The position numbers were made by a program, and so were the translations under genes. 64,000 nucleotides of DNA from Lutraria lutraria (lineage: Eukaryota; Mollusca; Bivalvia; Venerida; Mactridae): contig OZ026833.1 in assembly GCA_964023205.1 (NCBI GenBank), positions 6,288,138 to 6,352,137 of the forward strand, given 5' to 3'. Positions 24,502 to 37,265 of this stretch are shown in pieces. Under the pieces are notes generated by a model that did no database searches, had not been told where the DNA came from, and saw only the letters and a program-made list of their open reading frames with translations. Each line of letters opens with the position of its first letter. Position 1 is the stretch's first letter.

Positions 24502-25054
24502 CTGAAAAGATAAAAAGAAGAAAATATTCAATTCAATGCACATAAAAAAGTTTTTCAAGGCGTTTTATACAGTGAGTAAACAAACGATTGTGCAAACATG
24601 ACGCTATAACATTGTATGTAGATACAGGTTTTTGAGCGCCAACATGATTGAGGTATCTTATTACTGAATTACATGCTGGTGATAATAATGTGATAGTCAG
24701 CAGGCAGTTTAATATTAGATCATAGTGTCACGTCTTAAATGGATAAAAACAGTTTGATCCCAAGGTCAAAGTTACTAACAAAGTATCAAGGGATAAAGTC
24801 TAAGTGAAATTCCTTGTCTTAAGATATTAATGAAATTTATGTTGTTATCATAAACTGCCTGTTTGTTAAAGATAAAATTTTCATTTCATTTCCTTAGCTC
24901 TGATATGACCCGTGTCAGGCAAAATATGTAAGAGTTCAATATCTGAACAAGGCAAAAATCTTAAAGAGGTCATTTAGATCAGGGCTGGAAGGGGAATAAA
25001 TTTGTTCATTTATTTATATGTTGTTTTATGACCCATTCGATGGCTATTGTTATT

Positions 25055-25345
25055 TCAGAGCGGCCCCAGAGAGAGGGGAGATAAGATACAGGAGAACCGG
25101 GCTTCTATATCCCTTCTCTTTTCAAATAGTTTTTCCTGATTCTTTATCGTGTCTGGTGTAAAGCACAGATACACGCCTGACCCTTTTTCCTGTGATTTTC
25201 TGGACATAGTACACGGCTTGGTAGTTGGGATGGGGACACTTAAAAAGCAGTCCTGAGAAATTCGAAAGGCAGAGCCAAGAATCGAACCCACGACCTTTCA
25301 TTTAGTAGTCCAGCACGTTACCTCTCTACTGACATTCACCCCTGA
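25055..25345 (-). mobile_element. tRNA-derived SINE (family 2), near full length, minus
   Basis: Read on the minus strand the head ends at a strong B box (ggtcgtgggttcgattcttg, complement near 25270-25290). It then runs through gtgtccccatcccaactacc and tgctttacacc to ggagataag-type sequence at the distal end. The same body recurs at 29670, 34540, 45105 and 45291. The small frame at 25055-25291 is a by-product. Confidence 0.75.
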
Positions 25346-26514
25346 TTATTGTTCCATTTATACAAATAATTATTTCAGATTTTCATCCGTAGAATTAATA
25401 AGCATTTTAAATATGTTTAATTTAGGCATTTACATCATTCAAAACCAGATTATACTCATTTTACAAATAAATATATTGATAAAACCACAAAATTATGTTT
25501 CCTTAAAAATTACCTGCAATAAATGACATATGTCTAGTTATGATATTTGTGTATTTGATGTACCGAGTTACCTGTAAAACTAATACTACAGACATAAACA
25601 TCAAATAATCTAAAATCTTCATCAGCATTCAAAATAAATAAGTTTTTATACCAACTGAGTAATATACGGAGATGATCTCATTTTTAACTGAATAAACAGA
25701 CTCATTTTTCAATTCGATGAAATTCATCTGTAAATACTGAATGGGACTAGTTGTGAATGATTCCAAGAAGTTGGTATGTCAATGTACCAGAGGTACCTAC
25801 AACAATAACAACAAAGTGTCGCCGAGGTGTTGAAGACAGAAAGGGCTGTTGGGCAAAAAAGCTAATTCCCTCGGAACATATTATTTCCAGGATCCAGCCC
25901 TTGGTCACACATCAGCCAAACCAGGGGCAGTAACATTTGTAATTCATGGAAATTAAATTTAATCCTTGGAATGTTTATGTCTGTATAAAGATGGTTAAAA
26001 TCAATTATGATATTCCGACCACACATATTGTATGTGACAATTATAAGCAAGAGACACAGACTTAGAGTTAAAAGGATTTCTTATCAGTAATGTTATAATT
26101 AATGTCGGCTAAATGTACTCCCTTGTGAGGCCTTTTGAATTACGACATTCTCTCTGCACAAAACATCAAAAAGAACTGGCTAGATACAAACAATCTCCTA
26201 ATTTATTCCAACAGCATATGAAATGTTATCAATAAATATTGTATAAGATGCATACCAGTCTGTGTGATTTATGTCCGATCATATACCAGTCCATAATTTA
26301 ATATGATAAGTGCATGACTGCATTTGTATAGGCTATGTTTATAATAAAAGTCGCATCAAAATGTTGTGTGAGAAACAGATAATTTGCAAGCTTATTTGGC
26401 TAAAACTATCTATCCTTTTTCACTGGGGTTTGTTGCACATACTGTCTGAAACATTAGGCGAGTTGTCCTGCTTAATGATGCAGAAAAATCACATTGGTCA
26501 AACCATCAACATCC

Positions 26515-26637
26515 TATAAGCTAGCCGGACAGCTCCCCCACATTTTGTATGGTTCCAGGTCGGATTTGAGCTCACAATGTAGAGAGGCTAGTGTTTACAA
26601 GTCAGATGCCATTACCACTCATCCAAAGAGGCCTCTA
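26515..26637 (-). mobile_element. SINE family 1 fragment, minus
   Basis: aagctagccggacagctccc, a gatttgagctcacaatg B-box remnant, gtgtttacaagtcagatgcc and ccaaagaggcctc match family 1 in reverse. Confidence 0.6.
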
Positions 26638-28451
26638 AAGCAGTCAGCAATGCAGTTGAAAAAGATATTGAAGGAAAGAAATTACCTTGGGCTAAAAGAG
26701 ATGGGAGAAAGAAAATGATATTTCTTCAAATTGTCAACTTTGTATAATTAATTTAAATACTTTTCTCCATTTGACAATCGTTCGCAATTTGTAAACTAAC
26801 AATATCTTCTTTACTTAGCAGTTCTAAAATAGCATTAGTTTAAACATACGGTTACCTTGGTATGATTAATGAAGAAGTTAGTAAGTTTCAAACTTGATTT
26901 TAAAAATATGACAAGGACTCAATCCTTCATGAATTGAAGGCCAATTTTTTAAGTCAGGTAAAATAAGTCTTCTTGTTATTGTAATATGGTAATGAGTTAA
27001 TAATAATGGGTTTTGTGAACTATTCACCAGATAGTTAGGTATGACAGACCAGACACATACTGCTGGGCAAATTCTTGTCCGGTCATACACGCTTCAAGAT
27101 GGTAAAAACTGAATGTCAAGTTACTGATGAAGTCTATATGTCTCTAAGGATTAATTATTCATCATTTTATTTATTTACTGTAGGCCAGTATCATGCAGGG
27201 GAAAGGGTGTATCGTGGAAGATTTTCTGCCAGATTCTTGATAGCATTTTCTTTATGCTTAATGGACCACACTGTCAAGATAGGGTATTGGAGCTTTTGGT
27301 GGAAAACATGAGGCCCAGAAAAGAGGGGTTTTATTCCAAAAATCTTCAAAATATTTTCAGACAGGATTGGTCACACATTGATTTGACTTTATCCTGGACT
27401 AAGCAAAGTTTTACCAGTCTGGTTTATCAGGCCAGTACTTTTCAGAACATCAAACAGGTGCAATAATTTGTTGCATTTCATGACCACAAGACTTAGTGGT
27501 GTTCTCATTTCAAGCCTAATTTCTTAAACTTGAGAGCCCTATTTTCTTGAAACTGGGAGCCATTATAAAAGGCATTGTGGTAATTCTTACAACTAGATAC
27601 AGGCCTGGATTTGCTACCATGAAAATGAGAAACATCTAAAATAGACTGTATCTGTGTTACCTCACAGTCTAAAATAGAATGATTGATAATAGTGTTTATT
27701 TGTTCAATTAATTTGTACTTATTTTCCTTTAATGCGAGGAATAATTAATTTGAAATAGATTTGAACAAGATTATGCAGAAATATAAACCATAAAGCCATA
27801 CTTAAAATATACGTGGTTTGCCATTACGTGATTGACTCAAAAAAAAAATTCAAAATAATTTTCAGCAAATTAGAAAAAAAATCTCTCTTTATTCCAATTT
27901 TTTATTTTCAGTGTAGACATAATTATTAAGTTAACAAAAACATTGTCTCCCTACCTACCCACTGTTAAAAATTTGGGTCACATACCTGTATGACTTAATA
28001 CTTTGCAGTATATCCTTACATGAAATAAGTATTTTTGCAAAATTAACACATAAAAACAGTGTAAATCTTTTACCATAAAATAAAGAAATCTTTACCATGT
28101 AGCACAAAATCAATTCCCTATTATCAAAATCCAACAATCCATGTGGTTTATTTCACTATGGATAACAATATTGTATTCAAAATGTACATTAAATTTATGT
28201 CCGACACTTCTTAAGTTCCAGTACACATGAAATCGCAACTTAATAAATCAATTTCAAAATACTGTTATTGATTTTTACCGCAATATAATAAAAGTTACAA
28301 AGTAATTTAACACTGAGATATGTGCAGAGTATATTGATTCAAAGGTGAATTCAAAATGTAAAAAATTATCCGAAAATTCAGCACATAAATAAATCCAGTT
28401 TAAACAATATAATCCAATTAAGACACACTGAGTTTAATCAAATATCATCTG

Positions 28452-28565
28452 GCCCGTCTATAAACCACAAACCTCGACGATGGTGTAATAATACCGACTT
28501 AACAATTTGCGACACACACGGACACACTCCGACACACACCGATAATAATAGCGGTAATAGTGAAC
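28452..28565 (-). promoter_or_regulatory. CpG-rich patch, candidate alternative promoter/5' exon
   Basis: About nine CpGs in roughly 110 bp of otherwise CpG-poor intron, with a cgatggtgtaat motif also found in the CpG patch at 33899. A possible donor GAG|GTTTGT exists on the minus strand near 28480. This is only a hint of a promoter or UTR exon. Confidence 0.25.
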
Positions 28566-29669
28566 ACTCAAAGGCTTAACAGGTACCTTAATCATGTGAC
28601 ACCGAGACGAAGGTATGCATAAATTAAAATATGTTATGGATTAAATAGAGAACACATTAAAAATGTAAAGTCTGGGTTTGTGATGGAATGATAAACCTTT
28701 TGATAAATATCAAGAAAATAATCTACTATTGATTATTTTTGAAAATGCTGACTTTTCATATACACATTTTTGTATTTGAAAAACAAGCTAAATGAAAAAG
28801 AAAATATAATAATCATTCAGTATTAAAGGACTTATGGACTTATTACAGAATTGAGACAAATGCATCACATTAAATTTATCATAAAATTGTTTTTTTTTTG
28901 TTTATCAACTTTCTTTTCATCTCTTAACGTTAATCCAATTGAACCACTCATGCACAGAGATTCCTCCCACAGAGTACATACTCTATAGTTTTATGCAGAT
29001 AGACCAAGTTCAGACAAAAAAGGAAAAATAATTTCATAAAGGGGAAAGTCCCAACTGTTATTTAACATCTGAACCCTAATTAACTCACTACAAAACAGAA
29101 CAAAAAGGTAAAAGGGGAGAAAATTGGCAGCTCAAAAAATCCCTTAAATTTTTATTTTTTTTAAAGCCATATATGTGAACATTTGACAGAACCTGTCAGA
29201 TGCCTCAGTGTAAAGCACATTTCATGTACATCTATAATAATTACAAAAAATATATCTTTAACAGTGCAGATGTTTTTTACGGTAAAAAAATCTCAGGTGA
29301 CAATAATTAAATTTCATTCTCATGGCAAGTTACATCAAAGTAATTAGGTAAGACATGAACATTCATCAAGGCATTAATAAATGTTAAAAAAGTAACTTAA
29401 TATTTTTATTACATCAAGCACATTAGCAGCCAATGACAGCGATGAAGAGTTTGACAACTTAATACTTTGATACATGACATCATTAGCAGACGACACTTGC
29501 ACCACCCTATAGATTAATTCATAGACACACTTACAATTTATGATACACCTAATTTATTAAGGTACAATTACATGATGAGAAGATGTTTGAAAAAAAACTA
29601 CAGTTAGTATATCTTTATGTCATACAGTCATTTATTTACTAGTATTTATACAACAGCTATAGTCATTTC

Positions 29670-29925
29670 TGAGCCGTCCTAGAGACAGGGGAGAGAAAAT
29701 TCAGGGAGGAGAACTGGACCTTTTTATCTAATAGTTTCCCTGGTTCCACTGCATTAAAGCACTAATACACACTTCATCACTTTCCTGTGATTTTCTAGAC
29801 ACAGTACTGGGCTCAATAGCTAGAATGGGGACACTAAAAAAGCGGCCCCTGGAATATTGAAAAGAGGGAGCCGAGATTCAAATGCATGAACACTCATTAA
29901 GTAGGTCAGTGTGTCAGCGGGGAAA
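29670..29925 (-). mobile_element. SINE family 2, minus
   Basis: Shares gccgtcctagagacagggga, the taaagcactaatacaca motif, gtgattttctagacacagta and tggggacacta(a)aaaagc with 25055-25345. The B-box region (gagattcaaatgcatgaac) is degenerate. Confidence 0.7.
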
Positions 29926-30236
29926 AATTAGGGTAGTTTGGTTAACCAGATACAAACATTTTTTTATACCAAATCACCTTTGAACAACAGTCACTTTTTA
30001 GGGACATATACTAACTGGCTTGAAGGACAAGATATATCTCACAGTACAGGCCAACTACAGGGGTGTAGCCAGTTAGGAATGAATACTAGGGTGAGGGTGC
30101 AGGGATAAACCCCGCCTACTGGGAAGGTCTAACCCCTTACCATTAGACAAAAATGCCATTGTTGAATTTTCACTTTTCAAATTGATGTTACACATGTGCA
30201 TAAGTGTATATTGCTGACTATAATGGTATATGCCCT

Positions 30237-30385
30237 GGGTAGAACCTCTAACCTTTGGTTAGCTGGACAGTGTCCTCACATGTGATCTTTTCTGATCATA
30301 AGTGGGATTCAAACTTACAGCAATGAGGGGCAAGTGATTACTAGTCAAAGACCACTCAATAACCACTCAACCACGGAGGCCCGTC
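30237..30385 (-). mobile_element. SINE family 1, minus
   Basis: gttagctggacagtgtcctc, gtgggattcaaacttacagc (B box on minus), gaggggcaagtgattact and accactcaaccacggaggcc in order. Confidence 0.7.
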
Positions 30386-30515
30386 CATTAAGTTCATACT
30401 CAAGTTTTATTCAGTAAGAACCAGTTAGTTGAAAAAAGTATTACGGGGAATTCCGACAAGAATTATCATCCTTTTTTTTTATTAAATATGCAACTTAGTA
30501 AGGATGTGACAGATT

Positions 30516-30529
30516 GTTACCATGGTAAC
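30516..30529. promoter_or_regulatory. Perfect palindromic X-box (RFX site)
   Basis: GTTACCATGGTAAC, a 14-bp perfect palindrome matching the RFX consensus GTNRCC-AT-GGYNAC form. Motif match only; it lies deep in the 36.3-kb intron. Confidence 0.55.
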
Positions 30530-31979
30530 ATAAATTTCAGGACTAATAAAAACAAAAAAAAGACAGAGAACCTAACTTAAAGATTCATTCCTATACCGTG
30601 TATCATCTCAAGTCGAAATAGTTTAGTCGTTAAGTTTGTATGTTCTAAAGATTTCACTAAATGGTTCTGAATTTAAATCGGTGAATATTTTGGTCCCATA
30701 AACCTACAAGCGTGTTGTAATGTTCAGAAAAGAATATACATAAACACAATGTTAAACGCTAAAGGAAGCACACAATTCTTGTTTCAAACTTTAAGACAGT
30801 TTTATTAAAGTAGTTAACATTATTACTAAATGAACAGATTTATTACATTGACATTTATAAATGCATTGTCCAACAAAATATTTCACTTGCAATTCATCCC
30901 CAGTGAACCCAAACATACATTCAACAACATTTAAACAAGATGTAATTTTTTTAAAACACAATGCCCATTCAGGGTGACCTTGACCTACTGACCTGAAAAT
31001 ATACAGGCCCGTAGAGGTTGTCATGAGGACCCAACATATGAAGTTTGATGAATGTAGGTGGAAGCGTTTAAATTTTATAGGCAAGGTTATTAAAAGTTTA
31101 GTACGAACAAACAGACAGATGGGCAAAAAACATTATTAGATAGATAGATTATGCCCCTGACCTATCAATACAGGGGGTCATAAAAAATCAATGATATCTA
31201 CACCACACCACATTAGGTCTACAACATTCTTCCAAATTGACAATATTTTGTCAGACTCATTCTGATCCCTATTATAACCTGTTCCTCCAGGCTCACTTGT
31301 TTGGTTTCTGAAAGCTGTGAATGTGCGATGTGCTTGATTCAGCATATGAAAAATTCACCCAGTTCAATCAAGTGTGCCTTTTCAAGGTAATTTTAAAATT
31401 TCAACTTTCTTATGTAAATTCAGCCATATTCCTTTAGAGATGAATTCATTATCGCAGATCTTATCGCTAAAGTTTCAACAACAATGTACAAACAGATAAC
31501 AGGTATTCATGATAAAGACATGAATCTTAAAAATACAAACATCTATAAATTTCCACATTTAATGTGGTCCACATTCTAAAAGAGCTGTTTATGCACTTTA
31601 ACATTCAAAAGCAATTTACACAACTTTTCAGAAAATGTCCATGAAAATAAACCATAAACCTTTTATTATTTAAAATTAAATCAAATTTTATTTATTTACT
31701 TTTCTCAACTGTATTTTAGGTACAAACTTGAGGGCATTCACCTTACCGGTAACTAATGACTGAATTCTATATCTGAACTTGTTCTACGTAATAATATAAG
31801 TCACTCCAATCAGTGGAGCCGATGAATGGCCCAAGATATAATCTCAAACCAAACTATCTCAGAGAACTTATGATTAACCAGGGTTTGAACTTATTTACCA
31901 GAGATCTGAAGAAATCACATTCCTCCTCATTTCCTTTAGAGAGGAAACACTCATTATTCAGACTGCAACTGTAGGTTGT

Positions 31980-32045
31980 GGAGCTAACCTAGTTGGCTAA
32001 GAGTGTAGAGAGTAGAACAGCAGTTCGAGACCCAGACTAGGCACA
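31980..32045 (+). other. tRNA-like sequence, degenerate
   Basis: ggagctaacctagttggcta (A-box like), then cagcagttcgagacccagac (B box GTTCGAGACC). The arms do not pair as a proper tRNA by eye, so a SINE head is more likely than a tRNA gene. Confidence 0.45.
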
Positions 32046-32216
32046 TATTTCTCCATATCAAAATACCTGAAGATATTGTGTCTTAGTTTAGTTGTATTCC
32101 ATCTAAGATCAACACATTCAACAATACTGAGGGTATGTGGGGTAACAGGTTAGTACTTGTAAGTAATTCAGGAACACTGGTTTCTATTAAATATTCATTG
32201 TATGTTACCAGTACTC

Positions 32217-32338
32217 GAACGAACGAACGAACGAACGAACGAACGAACGAACGAACGAACGAACAAACAAACAAACAAACAAACAAACAAGCAAACAAAC
32301 AAACAAGCAAACAAACAAACAAACAAACAAACAAACAA
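32217..32338 (+). repeat. Compound microsatellite (GAAC)n-(AAAC)n
   Basis: About 12 uninterrupted GAAC units (32217-32264), followed by about 18 AAAC units with two or three GCAA interruptions. It produces TNER.../NKQT... and FVRS/FVCL peptide artefacts on the two strands. Confidence 0.95.
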
Positions 32339-33457
32339 AATGTAGATATTATGGATTATTGTTGATTTAAATTTGCATATATGAATAAATCATAAAATAT
32401 TTACCAAATGTTTTTAAAGATGCTTTCAAAGGGAAAAAAAATATATTGAAATCTATTATTGAAATACATACAGCATAATGGATGCTTATCATAAGTATCA
32501 AAAATAGGGTATGTAGGTTTTATTTTGTTAATCATTTTTAAAAGCATGTAGAAAGGTAAAAAAGTGAAAGACAAGAAAGAAACAATTTTTATTTCACCTT
32601 TATATGAAATGGGTAAAACTTTATAGTGGCATGGAAGTGACATGTGCACAGGGAAAACACTAAGCTGTGGTCTGCATTGTACTACATGGAGTCAACAGCA
32701 AAAGCCATAATAGACCATAAGATAATAATTAATCATCATGTTACCTTTTTTTCTCACAGGGGGCTCAGCGGGTAAAACGGTTTTTATAGGGGATTTAATG
32801 GTAAACTGCAAACAAAGTGCTTAATTCATTACAAACAGCAAACATGTTCATGTGCTTTAACATACCTTGGACTCTCTGTTCTATAAAACCCAAAGAAAAG
32901 AAACAAAATACAATATAGCAATAATACAATAAAGTATCAAAATAACATGAGTACAGTAAAATCTTAATAAGTGACCATCTCAATATTAGACCATTTTATT
33001 ATAATATCACTGATTTTAACACCTGACTGCAAGTATTCCCTTAGTAATTAGACCATCTTAGAATTAAGACTGAACCATTTTGATCTCAAAGATGGTCATG
33101 ATTTCAAAGTCTTGCTGTACTTAAATCAGAATACAGTCATAAAACATTAATAAACTACTCAAAACTTGATAGATCACTTACTCAAAGTTTGAACATTCCA
33201 TACATACAAATATATAATATACTGATATGCTTCAATGGACATCTTTTAATTTCATTTTTTGCAATGACATATGATGCTTGAATGACCAAATTGTCAATGA
33301 AATCTAATCAACAGAAAAATTAGAATTATGAAGCCATCACTAAATGCAATATTGCCAGTGATCCATATCAAATTTGGAGCAGTATAACTTTCAAAGATGA
33401 TAATTATGAACAAAAAATATCTGAAATTAAAAAGAAATGCTTACATAATCAGCAAAT

Positions 33458-33533
33458 CAAGGGCTCTACGCAACACTGTCGTAACTTGTTCTTATTTCAA
33501 TTTGAGTTACAACAATGTTGCGTTGAGCCCTCG
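33458..33533 (+). mobile_element. 76-bp foldback MITE, copy D
   Basis: 76 bp with one end decayed (CAAGGGCTCTACGCAACAC) and the other intact (TTGCGTTGAGCCCTCG). It has a perfect 4-bp target duplication, AAAT at 33454-33457 and 33534-33537. Confidence 0.85.
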
Positions 33534-34539
33534 AAATGTGCTTAAATGTATTGTGAATGTTATTTAGAATGACATCCAGGTACAGATTCTTATATAACAC
33601 CTGTACAACTTAAAGCTATCAATGGCCAAGCGCTACTTCTACAAAATTTAAACAAGCATATCAATGAACTAAAGTTTACCATACACATAAAAACAAGCCA
33701 CGGTAACACATTAACGTCTGCGTGCCTGAGCAGATTTTTAATGTTTTAAACTAATCACACCATAATAATGTAAATGTTAAAATAGACTTAAATAGTTGTA
33801 AACACTTCAAGTAGCAGGAAAAAACTTACAGTTTTTTAAAAGGAAATTAAATTGAACAAAGAAAACTCCAGTCTCTAAACGATGGTGTAATGACATTCGT
33901 CACCGCTATGATATCATGATTACGTGATTCGGTACAAGCTCAATGTTGCCGGCATTCTTTCATCATGACGATGCAAAACTATTCGCAAGTCAATTAAGAC
34001 GCAAATGAATACAGAGATGGCATAAATTATTTCAAACAGAAGCATGACAAGTCATTACGAGGGTTTTCTTCAAAGACATCGTAACATTCCAGAATTTTAA
34101 TCATCCGAGTTAAAGATAATCAAATCAGATTGAACAACCCATATAATATATGTTTATATAGCAATTTATTAACACAGTTTACTGGGTACAGATAAATACA
34201 TATAATTGATTTTGTTTAAACCGATTATTTAAGATTCAGCCAGTTCAACGCTGTTTTACAACAATGTTTAGTTATATACTGTGGCTTGTTAATCTAACTA
34301 GATTTCCTGGACTTGACCAGAACTACCTTAACCTTTCTCCTAAAAGACCATGTAATGTTTGAAGGCCAGTTTCGTTTAATGATTTCTTTAACATCATTAC
34401 AAGATTTGAACTTTTATAATCATTCATATCATACAAGAAGAGATAAATTAAAAAAAATTAGTTGATAAAATACTCTATGGTGAATGGGTCCGATTCTGTT
34501 TTAAGGGATAGGAGATAAGACCCCTTGAATACTACAATC

Positions 34540-34680
34540 ATTTCAGAGCCACGGAGAGAAAATACAGGAGACCTGGGCACTTTCAAACATTTTTTCCTAA
34601 TTCTTAATTGTAACTGGTGTAAAGCACCAATATATGCCTATTCCTGCAATTTTCTATAACAAAGTACTGAGCTCACTAAT
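34540..34680 (-). mobile_element. SINE family 2, partial, minus
   Basis: Shares atttcagagcc, agaaaatacaggagacctgg, ggtgtaaagcaccaatata and acaaagtactgagctc with family 2. The tRNA head is missing. Confidence 0.65.
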
Positions 34681-35420
34681 ATACCCCTTAAACGATCATA
34701 TAATTAACCAAAAGACAAGATCAAACATTCAAGAAATTGGAGATAACTTTTTAAAATATTTTAAAATGTAACCTATAGTGCTTTGGGTGACAGCCAGGTT
34801 GAACAGTAATTAAAGTAGATCACAGTGAATTTATTTTTGTCACAATAATCCTATTCAAATAGCACCCTATTGACATAACAGCATTGATTGGCAACTTAAA
34901 TTACCAATTTCAGCCAAATATAACTACCGGGACAGTTAACTAAAGATTTTCTACCATTACACACAAACTAATGGCATAATTCAACAGCTCTTCAATAAAG
35001 AAGTTTTTACATACATAATTCTTCCTATGACGTCATAACATGACAAAGCTGATTTTTATCTAAATGCATAACCACTTATGGTAATACATAAATAAAGTTA
35101 AAGTAATCACGTTAGTGAGTTAACTTTTTCTTATAGATTTACAAGTAACCATAAAAAAGAAATTTCAGTTAAGGGAAAGCCAAAGGCTCTCACAGCCACA
35201 GCACAGCACAGTAAAGCAATTATTATGCTTACATTCAAAAGCTATCAGTATGTCTTGAATTGGGTAGATCTAACCAATGCTCCAGGATTCCTGAACAGCA
35301 CAAACCTGTTCCTTCGCAAGTAACTGGCAGCCGCCCAATGTGAAATGTGAATCTGTGCTTGGAGACAATGACCTTGGGACATAATTGATAACATAGGTCA
35401 AATTAGCACAGAGAAATTAG

Positions 35421-36314
35421 CAGAAACCGAGTGGTGAACAGCAAGACATGGATTCAGGTCCTCTTCCATCAGAAATAACTTGGGCAATCATCAAGCATGT
35501 TCAAAAAACTGTCAACAATCATGGTCTACCAGCCATAAGATACAATGTCGTCCTCCCAATAGAAAAGAATTTCACTTCTATAGATACAATGTCTTTAGAA
35601 TAAACGCCCCTCCCAATAAAACAGAATTAAGTTGAGACAAGTTTGTGGGAAACAACAAAAACTTAATTTTAAGAGACTACATGGAGAAACCGTAGATCTT
35701 GATGACGCCTTCGAATCAAATCAACACAACAGACTTGACGACATATATAAAGATACCTTTGATGATGATAATGATGGCGCGACCAAGCAAGATGACACTA
35801 ATCATGATATTGACCAACACAATGTCCTTCAAAACTATTAGACGACAAACAACAAAAGTTACAGAAGTCGATCCAGTGGGACGCAGCCAGAGGACAATGA
35901 GGACTATCGAGTTAAATTTTCTATTTCAACAAGAAGGCAGTTTTATCGTAATAAATTGATTCAAGCTGTCAATAAAATACAGATTAAAATACTTAGCATT
36001 CCCGAAATACTGAGCAAAAACGTAAACCAGTCTATGAACGCTGATTGGAGCACAGTCTAAACAACCAACTTAATGGAGAATGTAGAGAAATAAATCTCGA
36101 CTACCGGTCTGCAAGACAAGATGTCCAACTGCGACTGAAGACATCGTTAAAATTCCTGCCAAATCAAACAGAACTAAAAATTACTCTAAATCAAGTTAAA
36201 TATTTTCTTAATACTTTCACTATTCACCACGTTAAGATAATATTGAAATATTTAAAGTTGACCTTTCCATTATCGAATGACAGGGCAATAATACCACTAA
36301 ATCCTTCCCTTTAA
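35421..36314 (+). pseudogene. Decayed coding relic, family unrecognised
   Basis: Three consecutive plus-strand stretches have protein-like composition. First, 35421-35603 has an ATG at 35448 (MDSGPLPSEITWAIIKHVQK..., 51 codons from the ATG). Second, 35620-36060 stays open for about 146 codons except one TAG at 35839; it contains KRLHGETVDLDDAFES, an Asp-rich stretch, then STRRQFYRNKLIQAVNKIQI. Third, 36045-36314 is in another frame (LDYRSARQDVQLRLKTSLKF...). So many open codons would be unlikely by chance in this AT-rich DNA. The stop and the two frame changes say it is dead, or possibly exons of an unrecognised gene. I cannot name the family; a transposon gene or a processed pseudogene are both possible. 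A SINE-like scrap (35260-35380) lies just upstream. Confidence 0.5.
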
Positions 36315-36477
36315 TGAAATACAGAGGAACAAATGGCTTATAAATAGTATCACAGTGAGCCCTAATCATTCATGAAAGGTTTGATAGAGCCCAGTCTTTT
36401 TGCATCGTTTCTTCATTGTGGTTTGACGTCGTACTAACAGTTAAAATAAGATCATTTGATGACTTGGTGGAACAAGA

Positions 36478-36590
36478 CCCCTAAGTCTCTCATGGGTAGA
36501 ACTACTGACCTTCACTAAGTTAGCTGGACAGCTCTTGGGTGGGATTTGAACTTAAAGCAGTGAAGGGCTAGTGATTACAAGTCAGAAAAA
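36478..36590 (-). mobile_element. SINE family 1 fragment, minus
   Basis: gggtagaactactgaccttc, agttagctggacagctct, gtgggatttgaacttaaagc and agtgattacaagtca match the family in order. The distal head end is missing. Confidence 0.65.
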
Positions 36591-37044
36591 ATAACTCATT
36601 TCTTTATAGTAGTCTAATTTCCCTTAAATAGTATTAAATATTATTCAGAAATTTGAAACCTACATGCATGTATATATCAAGAGTACTTTTGATATTAAAT
36701 ACCATTTCATTTAGGAAATAATATCATTTTACCCAAACTTGTTTTCAATACAAATAAATCGATAAGGCATGTCTAATTAACTGTATGATAGTTATGTAAC
36801 ATGCATAATTCAAAAAGGCTGATATTGCTCTACGCATGATCAAATTATCAATGAAATGAATTTTAATATAAACAATAAATACAAGACCTAAGTTGTACAG
36901 CACAGTTTTTGCCCACATCATAACAAGATAAGAACAAGATAAGACTGACAATAGCAACAAAGGTTAAAGGACAACTATTCAATCAATCCCATAATTCATA
37001 GGCTGTTCAACACACCCAAAATTAACCTGTCAGTTTCAGTTTTA

Positions 37045-37265
37045 GTTACTTGAAATTACACCGTTTTTCAAAGATATTTCTCTTGTGTATGATGGCACCA
37101 TTCACCATCACGGTTTTCCTGGACTGTATTCCAACCAGTACTTACTTAATCACCTTTCAACAGGGAACCAGCAACTTCTCCACATATGGAGGAAAATCAA
37201 CAGGTTTGTCAAATTTACATAGAAGGGTCTGACCTGACTGGCGGGTTACAAGTCCACGGCAGAAG
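37045..37265 (-). mobile_element. SINE family 3, minus
   Basis: ttttcaaagatatttctctt, ggttttcctggactgtattc, caaccagtacttactt and cagggaaccagcaacttct, ending in a worn tRNA head (gactggcgggttacaagtcc). Same order as 45903-46148. The 60-codon plus frame here is a by-product. Confidence 0.7.

Noticed and set aside
30791..31126. 111-codon minus-strand frame
   Set aside because: Overlaps a dispersed repeat style (gaccttgacctactgacctg..., ...gaacaaacagacagatgggc) that I recognise from bivalve intergenic DNA; peptide has no domain character.
32083..32365. Frames with VCLFVCLF / TNERTNER peptides
   Set aside because: Translation of the GAAC/AAAC microsatellite.
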